Notes: generated by a model from the sequence alone, not told the origin. A stretch of DNA of 64,000 nucleotides from JANXUC01 sp964619065 (GCA_964619065.1 CAZUCC010000014.1:1-64000), one strand, 5' to 3'. Positions 42,427 to 52,568 are shown, counted from the first letter of the stretch. Program-made: numbers and translations.

Positions 42427-43374
42427 ATGAATCAAGTTCTCATCATCGACAAAGCCGCGGGCATCACCTCGCACGATGTCATCAACCGTGCCCGGCGCAT
42501 TCTCGGGTTACGCTCGATTGGACATTTAGGGACGCTCGATCCGGCGGCCACCGGCGTGCTTCCGCTGGTCGTGGGAAATTTCACGCGCCTCGCGCAGTTT
42601 TACCTCGGTGCGGAGAAGCAATACGAGGGCGTCATCCGTCTAGGGTTTGCTACCGACACATACGACGCGGAAGGCGACCCCGTGGGACCCGAACAGACTG
42701 TGGATTGCACGCTTGAGCTGGTGAGGGAAGCCGCTTCCCGCTTTCTGGGCAAGATTGAGCAGATGCCTCCGCCTTTTTCCGCGAAAAAGATTCGCGGCGT
42801 GCCAGCTTATAAGCTGGCGCGCAAACAGCAGGAAGTTCCCCTCGATCCCGTAACGGTTGAGGTTCACAAGCTGGAAGTATTAACGCTAGAAGCTAGACGG
42901 ATCCGGTTTCGTGCCAGGGTTGGCGCGGGTACCTACATGCGTTCCATCGCTCACGACATGGGAAAGGCTCTGGGCTGTGGCGGACATTTGGAATCCCTTC
43001 GCCGCACTGCTCACGGAGAGTTCACGCTAGCCGAGGCGCACACCCTCGAAGAGGTTGCAGCGGCGATCGTTGAGAGGGACACCGGAAAATTGGACCAGTT
43101 ATTCCTGCACCCGCGCAAACTCCTCCCTCAAATTCCTTCCGTGACCGCGAACGAGGACCAGATCGCCTTAATTCACCATGGACGCGCCGTGAATCTGCCA
43201 GAAATGTCGAAGTCGCAGTATGTGAAAGTCTTCCAGGGACAAACGGATCTGATTGCAATTGCCGCCCGTGTCGCCGGCACGCTCTTCCATCCAAAGATCG
43301 TGCTAGCTACCAAAGCCCCTTCAGCGGACGGGAATCACAGAAAGGTCGAGGAGGCGGGATCCAGATTGAGTTGA
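42427..43374 (+). CDS. truB: tRNA pseudouridine(55) synthase
   Basis: Makes pseudouridine 55 in the T-loop of tRNAs. 315 residues with the catalytic Asp38 in HLGTLDPAATGVLPLVVG, the opening ILIIDKAAGITSHDV-like segment, YDAEGD, and a C-terminal PUA-like region. Divergent from the rhomboid gene. Confidence 0.95.
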   Translation: MNQVLIIDKAAGITSHDVINRARRILGLRSIGHLGTLDPAATGVLPLVVGNFTRLAQFYLGAEKQYEGVIRLGFATDTYDAEGDPVGPEQTVDCTLELVREAASRFLGKIEQMPPPFSAKKIRGVPAYKLARKQQEVPLDPVTVEVHKLEVLTLEARRIRFRARVGAGTYMRSIAHDMGKALGCGGHLESLRRTAHGEFTLAEAHTLEEVAAAIVERDTGKLDQLFLHPRKLLPQIPSVTANEDQIALIHHGRAVNLPEMSKSQYVKVFQGQTDLIAIAARVAGTLFHPKIVLATKAPSADGNHRKVEEAGSRLS

Positions 43375-43808
43375 GAAGGCAGGGCTTCGAGATTGGGCAT
43401 GTGGCAGCACAGCAACAGTAGTAATGTCCGATAACAAGTATTATGTAAACTACTAACAAAGACCGCCCACCTGTTACCTGGCGTTCGCTTTCCTCCTGTC
43501 CACACCGCCTCAATGTGTCCATCCGAGTAAATCTTCTCATTGACTCAGTCCTATGTTCCAATTAAAGTCCTTCGCAAGAAACTGCGTGACCTTGAGATTT
43601 ATCGCCACGTTTTGCATTTTGAAGTTGTCGCCTCCTTCGTCCTTCGTCAGGGCTAAAGTAATCGGACCCCATTGGTTTGTATCCTTCAGTCGTCCCAGAG
43701 CGGCTGATTTCTAGCCATACCTAGCTGCGGCTGACTTCAATTCCGTAGCCCACCCTTTATCCACAAATCCGAGGATTGCGAACAATTCCCAACATGGAGG
43801 CGATACCT
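43375..43808. other. 434-bp region upstream of the haloperoxidase
   Basis: No gene or recognised RNA. It presumably carries the haloperoxidase promoter, though no clear -10/-35 pair stands out. The haloperoxidase frame is open from a TTG at 43776. Confidence 0.5.
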
Positions 43809-45539
43809 GTGAAGACAGAAGAAACCACCGAAAGCAACATTCAAGCAGCCGAGACCAACGGCCAACCGAAACCACAGACCGGACGCGATCTCAGCCGACG
43901 CTCATTCTTGACACGAGTCGGGAGCGTTGCCACGATGGCCGCCACAGCTGGCGCTCTGACAACCTTGGAACCGTTACTCGGCGGCAAAGAGTCTCTTGCC
44001 CAAGCGGCTGAAATCGGGCCGTTGGACGATTCGGCCCGCGCGGATGCGAGCCTAGCCTACCGCGTTGGCATTGCGAACGCGGAGCGAGCCAACCCCATCG
44101 TTGCTCATCCCTGCAATAATGATGAGACGCTCTATGCCGACAAATGCGCTACCTTCACCAAAACCTTGGTTCATGACAGTTTTGGACGGGTGGATCCCTC
44201 TTCGTACAACAGCTTCATCAATGCTCTGAGCACCGGCAGCCCAGTCGACTTCAACAACATCCTTGTGGGCGGAACCCGTCATTTGGTCGGCCCGCAAGGT
44301 GGGCTGGCTTTCGATCCGGAAGGCGGCGATTCGCACAATTTCACCATCAACCCCGCACCTACCTTGGCAGGCGCGCAGACAGCGGCGGAGATGGTCGAGA
44401 TGTACTGGGCATCCCTGCTGCGAGATGTGGCGTTCACCAACTATGGCTCGAACCATGTGGCCAACCAAGCGGCAGCGGAACTTAACCTGTTGCCCGGCTA
44501 CGTTGGTCCCCGGAACGGCAGCGGCCAGGTGACAACCAATGAACTCTTCCGCGGCGGGTTCGCTGGCGAAACCGTGGGGCCTTACGTCTCACAGTTGATG
44601 TGGATTCCCACCTTCTTCGGCAACCAACCCATCAGCCAGAAGTTCATCACCTTCCGGCCAGGCATTGATTACATGACTGACTTCCCCGCGTGGCTGGCGG
44701 TACAGAACGGCGGCAACACGGGCCAATCTTTGATCAATGATCCTGTACCTCGATATATTCGCAACGGACGCGATTTCGGGGCGTGGACGCACGTGGACGT
44801 GCTTTATCAGGGATACCTCGTGGCTTTCCTCGTCCTGGCTGGAATGGGTGCACCAGTAAACCCAGGCAATCCCTACGTCGGCTCAGGTACACAGGACGGC
44901 TTTGCTACGTTTGGCGGACCAGACTTTGCAGCAACCATTGGCGAAGTTGCCACTCGTGCTCTAAAGGCCTCCTGGTATCAGAAATGGTTTGTTCACCGCC
45001 GCGCTCGTCCGGAAGTACCAGGCGCGATTGCGCATTTGATCAAAACCGGTCAAGGCGCCAACACCAATTGCACGCTGAGCAACGACCTGCTGAACTCACA
45101 GGGCCTCAATGCCAGTTGGCGTCACACTTCGAGCTATTTGTTGTCGCAAGCATTCCCGGAAGGCTCGCCCGCGCATCCTTCGTTCCCCACGGGACATGGC
45201 ACGGTGGGAGGTGCTTGTATCACGATTCTCAAGTTTTTCTTCGACGGCAACTTTGTGATCCCGCACCCGGTGGTTGCCTCGCCCAGTGGCACCACGTTAA
45301 CGCCGTATGTGGGTCCGGCGCTTACGGTCAATGGCGAGCTCAATAAACTCGGACACAATGTCACTTTCGGTCATGGCATCCACCCAGGAATCCATTACCG
45401 CAGCGATTCCGATGAATCCTTGCTACTAGGAGAGGCGGTTGCACTCAGCATTCTCCAAGACAAAGCAGCAGCCTACAACGAGAAGTTCTCCGTCACTCTC
45501 ACCAAGTTTGATGGAACGACGGCAACCATCTCCAACTAG
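43809..45539 (+). CDS. Tat-exported vanadium-dependent haloperoxidase-like protein
   Basis: About 576 residues from the GTG at 43809, which has GGAGG 7 nt upstream; in-frame ATG 43794 and TTG 43776 are alternatives. A twin-arginine signal SRRSFLTRVGSVATMAATAG is followed by a helical PAP2/haloperoxidase fold. The vanadate-site residues are recognisable: Lys and Arg in WFVHRRARPE, the PTGH segment in HPSFPTGHGTVGG, and GIHYRSD near the C-terminus. It would oxidise halides with H2O2 outside the cytoplasm. Phosphatase activity is the alternative for this fold. Confidence 0.85.
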   Translation: MKTEETTESNIQAAETNGQPKPQTGRDLSRRSFLTRVGSVATMAATAGALTTLEPLLGGKESLAQAAEIGPLDDSARADASLAYRVGIANAERANPIVAHPCNNDETLYADKCATFTKTLVHDSFGRVDPSSYNSFINALSTGSPVDFNNILVGGTRHLVGPQGGLAFDPEGGDSHNFTINPAPTLAGAQTAAEMVEMYWASLLRDVAFTNYGSNHVANQAAAELNLLPGYVGPRNGSGQVTTNELFRGGFAGETVGPYVSQLMWIPTFFGNQPISQKFITFRPGIDYMTDFPAWLAVQNGGNTGQSLINDPVPRYIRNGRDFGAWTHVDVLYQGYLVAFLVLAGMGAPVNPGNPYVGSGTQDGFATFGGPDFAATIGEVATRALKASWYQKWFVHRRARPEVPGAIAHLIKTGQGANTNCTLSNDLLNSQGLNASWRHTSSYLLSQAFPEGSPAHPSFPTGHGTVGGACITILKFFFDGNFVIPHPVVASPSGTTLTPYVGPALTVNGELNKLGHNVTFGHGIHPGIHYRSDSDESLLLGEAVALSILQDKAAAYNEKFSVTLTKFDGTTATISN

Positions 45540-45552
45540 AGCTGTCCCACTC

Positions 45553-45582
45553 GGAGCAGCCCAATTTTCATTGGGCTGCTCC
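45553..45582. terminator. stem-loop behind the haloperoxidase gene
   Basis: A 13-bp perfect stem GGAGCAGCCCAAT / ATTGGGCTGCTCC with loop TTTC, 14 nt after the stop. No T-tract follows on either strand, so it may act as a bidirectional stem-loop or stabilise the mRNA end. Confidence 0.6.
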
Positions 45583-45603
45583 ACTGTCATCGATGGAAGC
45601 ACG

Positions 45604-46086
45604 CTACATCTTGTATTTACCGAGATCGTCGTCGCCTAAACCTTCAAGCCAGTTCTTCAGTTCCTCGGTGCCCGGCCGCTCCGCTGCAGTGGCGCTTTTG
45701 GATGTCTTGAGAACCTCTTCGTCCACGTAGATGGGGCAATCGGCGCGTAACGCCAGTGCGAGCGCATCCGAGGGACGCGAGTCGATACTGATAATTTGTC
45801 CATTCCGTTCCAGCCAGATGACCGCGTAGAACGTATCCTCGCGGAGCTCAGTCACCACTACGCGGTGTACGAAGGCGTCGAGTCCACTGAGGACGTTGCG
45901 GATCAGATCGTGCGTCATGGGCCTCGGTGTGGCAACTTTCTCGATTTCGAGGGCTATGGCATTGGCTTCATAGACTCCGACCCAGATCGGCAGAAGTGTC
46001 TCGCTGCCCACGTCCTTCAAAATCACGATGGGCAGATTTGTGACCGGGTCCATCATTAAGCCTCGAATTTTCATTTCGACTTCCAT
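45604..46086 (-). CDS. bifunctional nuclease family protein
   Basis: 160 residues of the DUF151/BFN family: MKIRGLMMDPVTNLPIVIL, LPIWVGVYEANAIALEIE, RPMTHDLIRNVL and SIDSRPSDALALALR. BFN proteins have weak RNase and DNase activity; their role is unclear. It lies 27 nt downstream of miaB on the same strand. Confidence 0.9.
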   Translation of the reverse strand: MEVEMKIRGLMMDPVTNLPIVILKDVGSETLLPIWVGVYEANAIALEIEKVATPRPMTHDLIRNVLSGLDAFVHRVVVTELREDTFYAVIWLERNGQIISIDSRPSDALALALRADCPIYVDEEVLKTSKSATAAERPGTEELKNWLEGLGDDDLGKYKM

Positions 46087-46113
46087 AAGAGTCTCCCAGC
46101 CATTTCGAACCGC

Positions 46114-47439
46114 TTAAGCCACCAGTTCTCCCGCCAAGCTATTCGGGAACGTAGCAGTCACGCGCGTTTCCACATAGCTGCCAAGGGCGGGATCGCACCC
46201 TTCCGGCGCGGTAAAATTCAGCACCATATTCTGGGAGGTGCGTCCGGCCCATTGCCTGGTGGCTTCGTTCTTACGTTCAACCATTACTTGAAGTATTTTC
46301 CCTGCGTGGCGGCGGTTGCGAACCACTTGAATCTCGCGCTGCTTCTCCATCAAAATCGCCAGCCGCCGCGACTTCTCTTCCTCCGGAATTGCGTCGGCAT
46401 ACTTCAGAGCCGGAGTATTGGGGCGCGGAGAATACTTGAATGCGAACACGCTATCGAATCCCGCCTCGTCGAGCAGCGAGAGTGTTTGCTCGAAGTCTTC
46501 TTCCGTCTCGCCTGGAAATCCTACAATCATGTCGGTGGTGAGACTCAGCTCGCGTTTCGCCGCCTTGACCCAGCCGATGCGCTCCAGATATTGCTCGCGC
46601 GTGTACAGCCGCTGCATGGCCTCCAGAACCCGCGTGGAGCCGCTCTGTACGGGCAAATGCACGTGATCGCAAAGGGTGGGTGTTGACTCGAGAGCTTCCA
46701 CGATGTCGAGCCCAAAGTCGCGCGGGTGCGAAGTGGTAAAGCGAACCCGGCGAATGCCCGGCACATCTGCAACGGCACGTAATAGCTCCGCAAATGTCTT
46801 ACTTTCTGAAGGATCACGATAAGAATTCACATTTTGCCCGAGGAGTTGGATATCGCTATACCCGAGCTCCGCCATCTGTCGCGCCTCCGCTAGCACGGAC
46901 TCCGACGTGCGGCTGCGCTCCTTGCCGCGCGTGTATGGCACCACGCAGAAGGCGCAAAATTTGTCGCAGCCCTCGATGATGGTGATGTAGCCGCGGTGCG
47001 GGTTGGTACGGGCGGTGAATTCGGTTTCGAAACATTCGTCAGTCTGGCGGTCATCGAGACCTGTGGCGCGCTGCCCAGTTTCGAGTTGTACCAACAGGTC
47101 CGGTAGCTTGCGGTAGGAGGCCGACCCACAAACCAGGTCCACATATGGGGCGCGCTCGAAAATCTGCTGGCCTTCCTGCTGCGCCACGCAGCCCAGTACA
47201 CCAAACTTCTTTCCCTGCTTCTTGAATTTTTTGAAGTCGTTGAGGCGGTTGAAGACCTTCTGCTCGGCCTTGTCGCGGATGGAGCAGGTGTTGTAAAGCA
47301 CGAGGCCCGCTGCTTCCACAGTTTCGACCTGGCGGTAGCCCTGTTGGATGAGCGTACCGACGACCTTTTCGGAGTCGTGCGCGTTCATCTGGCAGCCAAA
47401 GGTTTCGAGGTAAAAGGTTTTGTCAGGACCGGCATTCAT
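46114..47439 (-). CDS. miaB: tRNA-2-methylthio-N6-dimethylallyladenosine synthase
   Basis: Radical-SAM methylthiotransferase acting on i6A37 of tRNA. 441 residues from the ATG at 47439 (an upstream start at 47514 adds unrelated residues). Seen: the N-terminal UPF0004 domain with three Cys (ETFGCQMN, YNTCSIRDKA, VLGCVAQQ), the radical-SAM cluster in GCDKFCAFCVVPYTRG, and a C-terminal TRAM-like domain. Confidence 0.96.
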   Translation of the reverse strand: MNAGPDKTFYLETFGCQMNAHDSEKVVGTLIQQGYRQVETVEAAGLVLYNTCSIRDKAEQKVFNRLNDFKKFKKQGKKFGVLGCVAQQEGQQIFERAPYVDLVCGSASYRKLPDLLVQLETGQRATGLDDRQTDECFETEFTARTNPHRGYITIIEGCDKFCAFCVVPYTRGKERSRTSESVLAEARQMAELGYSDIQLLGQNVNSYRDPSESKTFAELLRAVADVPGIRRVRFTTSHPRDFGLDIVEALESTPTLCDHVHLPVQSGSTRVLEAMQRLYTREQYLERIGWVKAAKRELSLTTDMIVGFPGETEEDFEQTLSLLDEAGFDSVFAFKYSPRPNTPALKYADAIPEEEKSRRLAILMEKQREIQVVRNRRHAGKILQVMVERKNEATRQWAGRTSQNMVLNFTAPEGCDPALGSYVETRVTATFPNSLAGELVA

Positions 47440-47707
47440 ACAGGGCAAGTATAGCGCGGGGAGGGAAGGAAGTGACGAAGACAGATGAAGGTGTTCTACG
47501 GTCCATTTTGTCATTTCCGGGTTTCCCCAGGACTATTACCGGGGCATCTCGGGTAACTCACTTTTTCTAGCGGTGTCTTCCTGCTCTAAACTGAGGCTTT
47601 GCCTGTCTCCTAGGGTCCGTACTCGCAGCAGAAATTTTTGACCGAAGTCTCCTTAAAGTCCAGCCCCAGTCTTGCCGATGAGCAGCTTCATGGGAGGGCC
47701 TCACTTC

Positions 47708-48823
47708 ATGAAGCGTCTCACACTTGCAAGTCTCTTCTTTTTTGTCAGTTTTCTGGCCGGTTGTGGAACTTCCACAACTCGAACTTCGACCAACGCCATT
47801 CGCAATTACAACGGCACAGCTTCCGTGGGGGATTTCCTCACCATCTCCATCGATTCGAATGCCCACACGATCAACTACTTCAACTACTCCAATGGCGATT
47901 CTGGTGTAGTCCCTTACACGGAGAACGTCGATGGCACCTATACCGTCACTGATCCGCAGGGCAACCTCCTCGAGGCGTATGAAGTTCCTGGCTTCGTTTT
48001 GATGGTGGAAACCGCCAAGTCTGGTCCCACGCACAACACGCCGGCTCTCATTACCGCGATTGAAAGCGTGCCTACGTCGATCTCCGACTTGGCTGGCCAG
48101 AACTTCAACTATATGCAATGGCGAACCTCCTCGGGCGGTCTTGAAGTCGGCTCCGTTTCCATCAATGGGCAAGGCGACATTCAGCACGAGTCTTTCCACC
48201 CTTCTGCGGTCTTAAATCAATCGCCCGACTATTTTGGCGGAGGTACGTTCCCCGCTACAAGCATTGAAGAGGACATTTCGGGAAACTTCTTTACGATTCA
48301 CGAGTCCCAAGGCAACTCGGACGATATCGTTTTTGGCACGCAAAACGGTCTTTGGGCCGTCGATGGCGGCAACGGCGCGATACTTGGCTTGGCCAAAACC
48401 GCCACCAAAGCTTTCAATCCCGCGACAGCGGGAACTTACACCGCGATCTACTATGAAAAAACCAATGCACAAACCGGCCCAAATAATACAGAGACCGGAA
48501 CCGCCAGTCAGGGCAAAGCAACACTCACCATAGGTGCGAATGGTTCCATTACCATCGTCGATACCCAGAGCAACATCCTCGCCTCCGGAACCCTCGTCCC
48601 TGTCGCGGATTCCAGCTATATCTATGACGGTACCGTGAACACACTGAGCGATCCGTGTAATGGCATGTTTACGGCGCGCATCACAACATCCAACTCTGAG
48701 CAGCAGGATCTATTCGTCACATTCCAGGGAAGTGCCGCGCTCTTTGCGAGTTTTCAAACGGCGGTACCGGTGGTGGTGCAGCCTGCGACTTACACGTACT
48801 TTTACGGAGTTGGGCTGAAATAG
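47708..48823 (+). CDS. predicted lipoprotein, beta-rich, unknown function
   Basis: 371 residues from the ATG at 47708. Lipobox FVSFLAGC gives a mature Cys near residue 18. The body is rich in Thr, Ser, Gly and Asn with recurring beta-strand patterns (GDFLTISIDSNAHTINYF; GKATLTIGANGSITIVD), which suggests a surface beta-sandwich or propeller. I do not recognise a family. Divergent from miaB. Confidence 0.75.
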   Translation: MKRLTLASLFFFVSFLAGCGTSTTRTSTNAIRNYNGTASVGDFLTISIDSNAHTINYFNYSNGDSGVVPYTENVDGTYTVTDPQGNLLEAYEVPGFVLMVETAKSGPTHNTPALITAIESVPTSISDLAGQNFNYMQWRTSSGGLEVGSVSINGQGDIQHESFHPSAVLNQSPDYFGGGTFPATSIEEDISGNFFTIHESQGNSDDIVFGTQNGLWAVDGGNGAILGLAKTATKAFNPATAGTYTAIYYEKTNAQTGPNNTETGTASQGKATLTIGANGSITIVDTQSNILASGTLVPVADSSYIYDGTVNTLSDPCNGMFTARITTSNSEQQDLFVTFQGSAALFASFQTAVPVVVQPATYTYFYGVGLK

Positions 48824-48900
48824 CTGGATCGGTTCTGGGACGGCGGCGGACAAGAGTGTCCGCCCCACACGGGTCGATTTCTTGCGAAGAGGTCCCGGAA

Positions 48901-49461
48901 CTATTGAGCGGCTCGTACCTGATCGAGGAAGTACTGATGCACGGTAATATCGGCGCTCATTTCCGGATGGAAAGTGGCGGCCAGGGTCTTCCCTTTCCGC
49001 ACGAACACGGGGTCATTGCCTTCCGTTCCCAGCACTTCGACGCCTTCGCCCACGTGAACAATTTTCGGAGCGCGGATGAAGACCATCTCGAGGGGCGCAT
49101 TGCGGAAGCTTCCCTGCCGGATGGAGCTTTCGAGCTGCCGTCCATAGGCATTGCGGCGGACGCGGATATCGAGCGCATTCAGACCGGGCTGCGGCGGATT
49201 CTCCACTTCGCGGGCGAGAAGGATGCATCCGGCACAGGTTCCGAAGACGGGCTTCGAGGCAACAAACTGTTGCAGTTGCGCCAACCCTTCTTCGCCGAGG
49301 AGCTTGAGGAATGTACCCGATTCTCCTCCAGGAATGATGAGGCCGTCGATTCCTCCAAGTTGGTCCGTATTGCGGACGAGGGTGACTCCCACGCCAAGTT
49401 GTTCGAGGCGGATACGGTGGGCGTCAAAATCTCCTTGCAGCGCCAGGACTCCGATTTTCAT
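48901..49461 (-). CDS. pdxT: pyridoxal 5'-phosphate synthase glutaminase subunit
   Basis: 186 residues. A class I glutaminase with the nucleophile Cys in FGTCAGCILLA, GGES near residue 46, and the C-terminal catalytic His-Glu in ATFHPEMS. It feeds ammonia to PdxS. PdxS is not in the window, so the usual pdxST pair is split or lies elsewhere. It lies 132 nt beyond the stop of ubiD, on the same strand. Confidence 0.93.
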   Translation of the reverse strand: MKIGVLALQGDFDAHRIRLEQLGVGVTLVRNTDQLGGIDGLIIPGGESGTFLKLLGEEGLAQLQQFVASKPVFGTCAGCILLAREVENPPQPGLNALDIRVRRNAYGRQLESSIRQGSFRNAPLEMVFIRAPKIVHVGEGVEVLGTEGNDPVFVRKGKTLAATFHPEMSADITVHQYFLDQVRAAQ

Positions 49462-49593
49462 GCTGCTTTAATTCTAATGGACAGGGGACTACCGAGGGCG
49501 GCCGTTCCGGTGTGAATGATCGCGGGCCATTTATGCGGCGGCTTGCGAAGTTTCGCTCACCTGGGCGGCCGAGGGGAGCGCCCACACGCAGGT

Positions 49594-51162
49594 CTAGCCT
49601 AGCCCCAACTCTTTCCACTTTTTATCCACTAGCGTCTTCGTCTTTGCGTCCATTACGATCTCGTCCGGCCAAGAACGGGTGAAGCCTTCGCTGGCCCATT
49701 TACGCGTGCCGTCGACGCCCATCTTCGAGCCGTAGTTGGGCAGGCGCGAAGCGTGGTCGAGCGAATCAATTGGTCCGAGGGTGAATTGGATGTCGCGCTC
49801 TGGATCAATATGGTTCAAGACCTTCAGGGTGACATCGGCGATATTCTGCACGTCCACATCTTCATCGACCACCACAATGCACTTGGTGAACATCGCCTGG
49901 CCCAGCGACCAGATTGCATTCATGACCTTCCGCGCCTGCCCAGGATAAGACTTGCGGATGGACACTAGCATCAAATTATGGAACACGCCCTCGATGGGCA
50001 AGTTGACGTCGACAATTTCCGGAATGGTCAACTTCATCAGCGGCAGGAAGATGCGCTCGATGGCCTTGCCCATCCACGCATCCTCCATCGGCGGTTTGCC
50101 TAAGATGGTTGTGGCGTAGATGGGATTCTTGCGATGGGTGACGCAGGTGGCATGGAAGACCGGATATTCGTCAGCAAGCGAATAAAAGCCTGTATGGTCG
50201 CCGACGGGGCCTTCCGTTCGGAGTTCGTCGAGATTGATGTAGCCCTCGAGAACAATTTCGGCGTTTGCTGGAACCTCGAGATCGACGGTCTCACACTTCA
50301 CGAGTTCGACGGGCTTCTGTCGAAGGAAGCCGGCGATCATATATTCCTCGACCTCGGGCGGCGCGGGAACGATGGCGGAGAAGGTTAGCGCGGGATCGGT
50401 ACCGATGGCGACGGCTACCTCCATCTTACCGGTGGGACGACTCCCTTCAGCCAAGATGGAGCCACCCAGGCTGCGAGCCATGATATCGACGGCTGCGGAT
50501 GTGCGCACAGGATTACCGCCCGCCGCGGAAGTGCGCATGTGTTCGCGAACATGCTCGGCTGCAATCTTCTGGCGTTGCCAGTGCATTCCGGCCGTATGCT
50601 CGTCATAAATCTGAATACGGTACATACCGACGTTGCGCTTCCCCGTCTTCGGATCGCGTGTAACCACACACGGCAGCGTGATGAAGCGGCCCGCATCCTT
50701 CGGCCAGCACTGGAGAACCGGAAAGTCGAGCAGCGAAAACTTGTCGCGCAGGATCACTTCCTTACACGGCCCGCTTGATACGGTTTTCGGGAAGAACTTA
50801 CCCATCTCGGCGAGCATGGGCAGCATCTTTACTTTGTCGAGGAATCCTTGAGGCGACTTGACGTCCATGAAGTGACGGATGCGGTCGGCGACTTCGTTGA
50901 GGGAATCGACCTCAAGTGCGAGCTTCATGCGGCTCTCGGAGCCAAATTGGTTGATAAGCACCTGCGCACTGGGATGGCCTTTGATGTTTTGGAAGAGCAG
51001 CGCCGGACCACCGGGCGCTCCGCCTTTGCCACCGTGGCCTTTGCTGACGCGGTCGGTGATTTCGGTGATCTCCAGAATGGGATCAACTTCAGTGCCGATC
51101 TTCTTCAGTTCGCCGGTCCGGTCGAGTGCGGCGATAAAATCTCGTAGGTCGTCGTAAGCCAA
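49594..51162 (-). CDS. ubiD: UbiD-family decarboxylase
   Basis: 522 residues. Prenylated-FMN-dependent decarboxylase of aromatic acids, which fits a late step in quinone synthesis. Seen: LRDFIAALDRTGELKKI at the N-terminus, ITLPCVVTRDPKTGKRNVGMY, the catalytic region GPVGDHTGFYSLADEYPVF, and FLPLMKLTIPEIVDVNLP. No UbiX is in the window. The exact substrate (menaquinone or another path) cannot be told. Confidence 0.9.
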   Translation of the reverse strand: MAYDDLRDFIAALDRTGELKKIGTEVDPILEITEITDRVSKGHGGKGGAPGGPALLFQNIKGHPSAQVLINQFGSESRMKLALEVDSLNEVADRIRHFMDVKSPQGFLDKVKMLPMLAEMGKFFPKTVSSGPCKEVILRDKFSLLDFPVLQCWPKDAGRFITLPCVVTRDPKTGKRNVGMYRIQIYDEHTAGMHWQRQKIAAEHVREHMRTSAAGGNPVRTSAAVDIMARSLGGSILAEGSRPTGKMEVAVAIGTDPALTFSAIVPAPPEVEEYMIAGFLRQKPVELVKCETVDLEVPANAEIVLEGYINLDELRTEGPVGDHTGFYSLADEYPVFHATCVTHRKNPIYATTILGKPPMEDAWMGKAIERIFLPLMKLTIPEIVDVNLPIEGVFHNLMLVSIRKSYPGQARKVMNAIWSLGQAMFTKCIVVVDEDVDVQNIADVTLKVLNHIDPERDIQFTLGPIDSLDHASRLPNYGSKMGVDGTRKWASEGFTRSWPDEIVMDAKTKTLVDKKWKELGLG

Positions 51163-51314
51163 AAAGATCTCCTCCCTGGTTGAACGGATGATTATAGAAG
51201 CAAGGGAAACGAAGAGGGGAACATCCCGCGCTACCGAGGCTTCTGCCCCATTTTGTGCTGGCTCTCAAACCCCGAAATCTGTCATCTCCTGTAAGATCAC
51301 AACGCGAGGTACGA

Positions 51315-52568
51315 ATGCGGCGAAGGGTTGTGATTACAGGTATGGGATGCGTGAGCCCCAATGGGATTGGAAACCAGGCATTTGCGGCGGCGGCGGTCGC
51401 GGGCGAGAGTGGCGTGCGCAGAATCAGTCACTTTGACGCATCGGAAATTCCAGTGCAGATTGCGGGCGAAGTGCGCGGTTTTGATGAACTTGCCTGGGTG
51501 GACAAGAAAGAACGCCGGAATGTTGGGCGGGTGCTGCCGCTTGCCATTGCAGGAGCGACCGAAGCATTCCAGGACGCGGGCATCGACACCGCTTCCCTGC
51601 CCCTCTCCGAGCGGCAGCGCACGGGCGTGATCATCGGCTCCGGTGGCGCTGCGCAGGAATTCACGGAAGAGCAATATCGTCTCTTTCATCATGGCCTCTT
51701 CAAACAAATGTCCGCGCACTGTATTCCCACGGGAGTGATGGGGACATTTTCCAGCGACCTCAGCATCCGCTTCAATCTGCGCGGGGCGAGCCACGTGATC
51801 ACAACGGGATGCACGTCTTCGACCGATGCTTTTGGTTACGCCTATCGCCAAATTCAAGGCGGGCGCATGGATGCTGCTCTCACGGGCGGTGCCGATGCGC
51901 CCATTGCTTTGGGGATTATGAAGGGCTTCGTGCTCATGAAGATTCTGACGGACACGTGGAATGCGGCTCCGGAACGGGGATCGCGCCCGTTCAACGCGGA
52001 CCGTGACGGTTTCGTTCTAGCCGAAGGTGCGTGGATGTTTGTGGTGGAAGAGCTGGAGCATGCACGAGCGCGCGGAGCGAAAATCTATGCCGAAGTGGCG
52101 GGTTACGGGTCGACGTGCGAGGCATTCCACCGTGTGCGCATGCTGGAATGCGGCGAGGAGTCGGCGCGTGCGATTGAACTGGCCATGCGCGAAGCCGGCT
52201 TAAAACCAGAAAATGTGGATTACGCCAACTTGCACGGCACATCGACACAGCTCAACGACCGCATCGAAACCCGCGCGCTGAAGCTGGCATTGGGAGAGGA
52301 GCGAGCGCGACAAATACCAATGTCGGCAATCAAGGCGCAGATCGGGCATCCGCAAGGCGCATCCGGAGCCGCAGGGATTGCCGCCACGTTGGTAGCCATG
52401 CAAAGCGGACAGATTCCACCGACAATCAATATCGAAAAGCCCGACCCGGACTGCGACCTCGACTATGTTCCACAAGCTGGACGGAAAGTTGCCATTGAGC
52501 ATGCGGTGTGCAATTGCATAGCGTTCGGGTCGAAGAATTCCGCGCTCGTGCTTCGGCGCGTGGCGTAG
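51315..52568 (+). CDS. beta-ketoacyl-ACP synthase, FabF-like
   Basis: 417 residues from the ATG at 51315 (GCGAGGT upstream). Condensing-enzyme triad: Cys166 in VITTGCTSSTDAFG, His in NLHGTSTQLNDRIET, and His in KAQIGHPQGASGAAG. The active-site Cys context differs from typical FabF (ACATG), so it may serve a dedicated pathway rather than bulk fatty-acid elongation. There is no ACP or reductase next to it. Divergent from ubiD. Confidence 0.85.
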   Translation: MRRRVVITGMGCVSPNGIGNQAFAAAAVAGESGVRRISHFDASEIPVQIAGEVRGFDELAWVDKKERRNVGRVLPLAIAGATEAFQDAGIDTASLPLSERQRTGVIIGSGGAAQEFTEEQYRLFHHGLFKQMSAHCIPTGVMGTFSSDLSIRFNLRGASHVITTGCTSSTDAFGYAYRQIQGGRMDAALTGGADAPIALGIMKGFVLMKILTDTWNAAPERGSRPFNADRDGFVLAEGAWMFVVEELEHARARGAKIYAEVAGYGSTCEAFHRVRMLECGEESARAIELAMREAGLKPENVDYANLHGTSTQLNDRIETRALKLALGEERARQIPMSAIKAQIGHPQGASGAAGIAATLVAMQSGQIPPTINIEKPDPDCDLDYVPQAGRKVAIEHAVCNCIAFGSKNSALVLRRVA

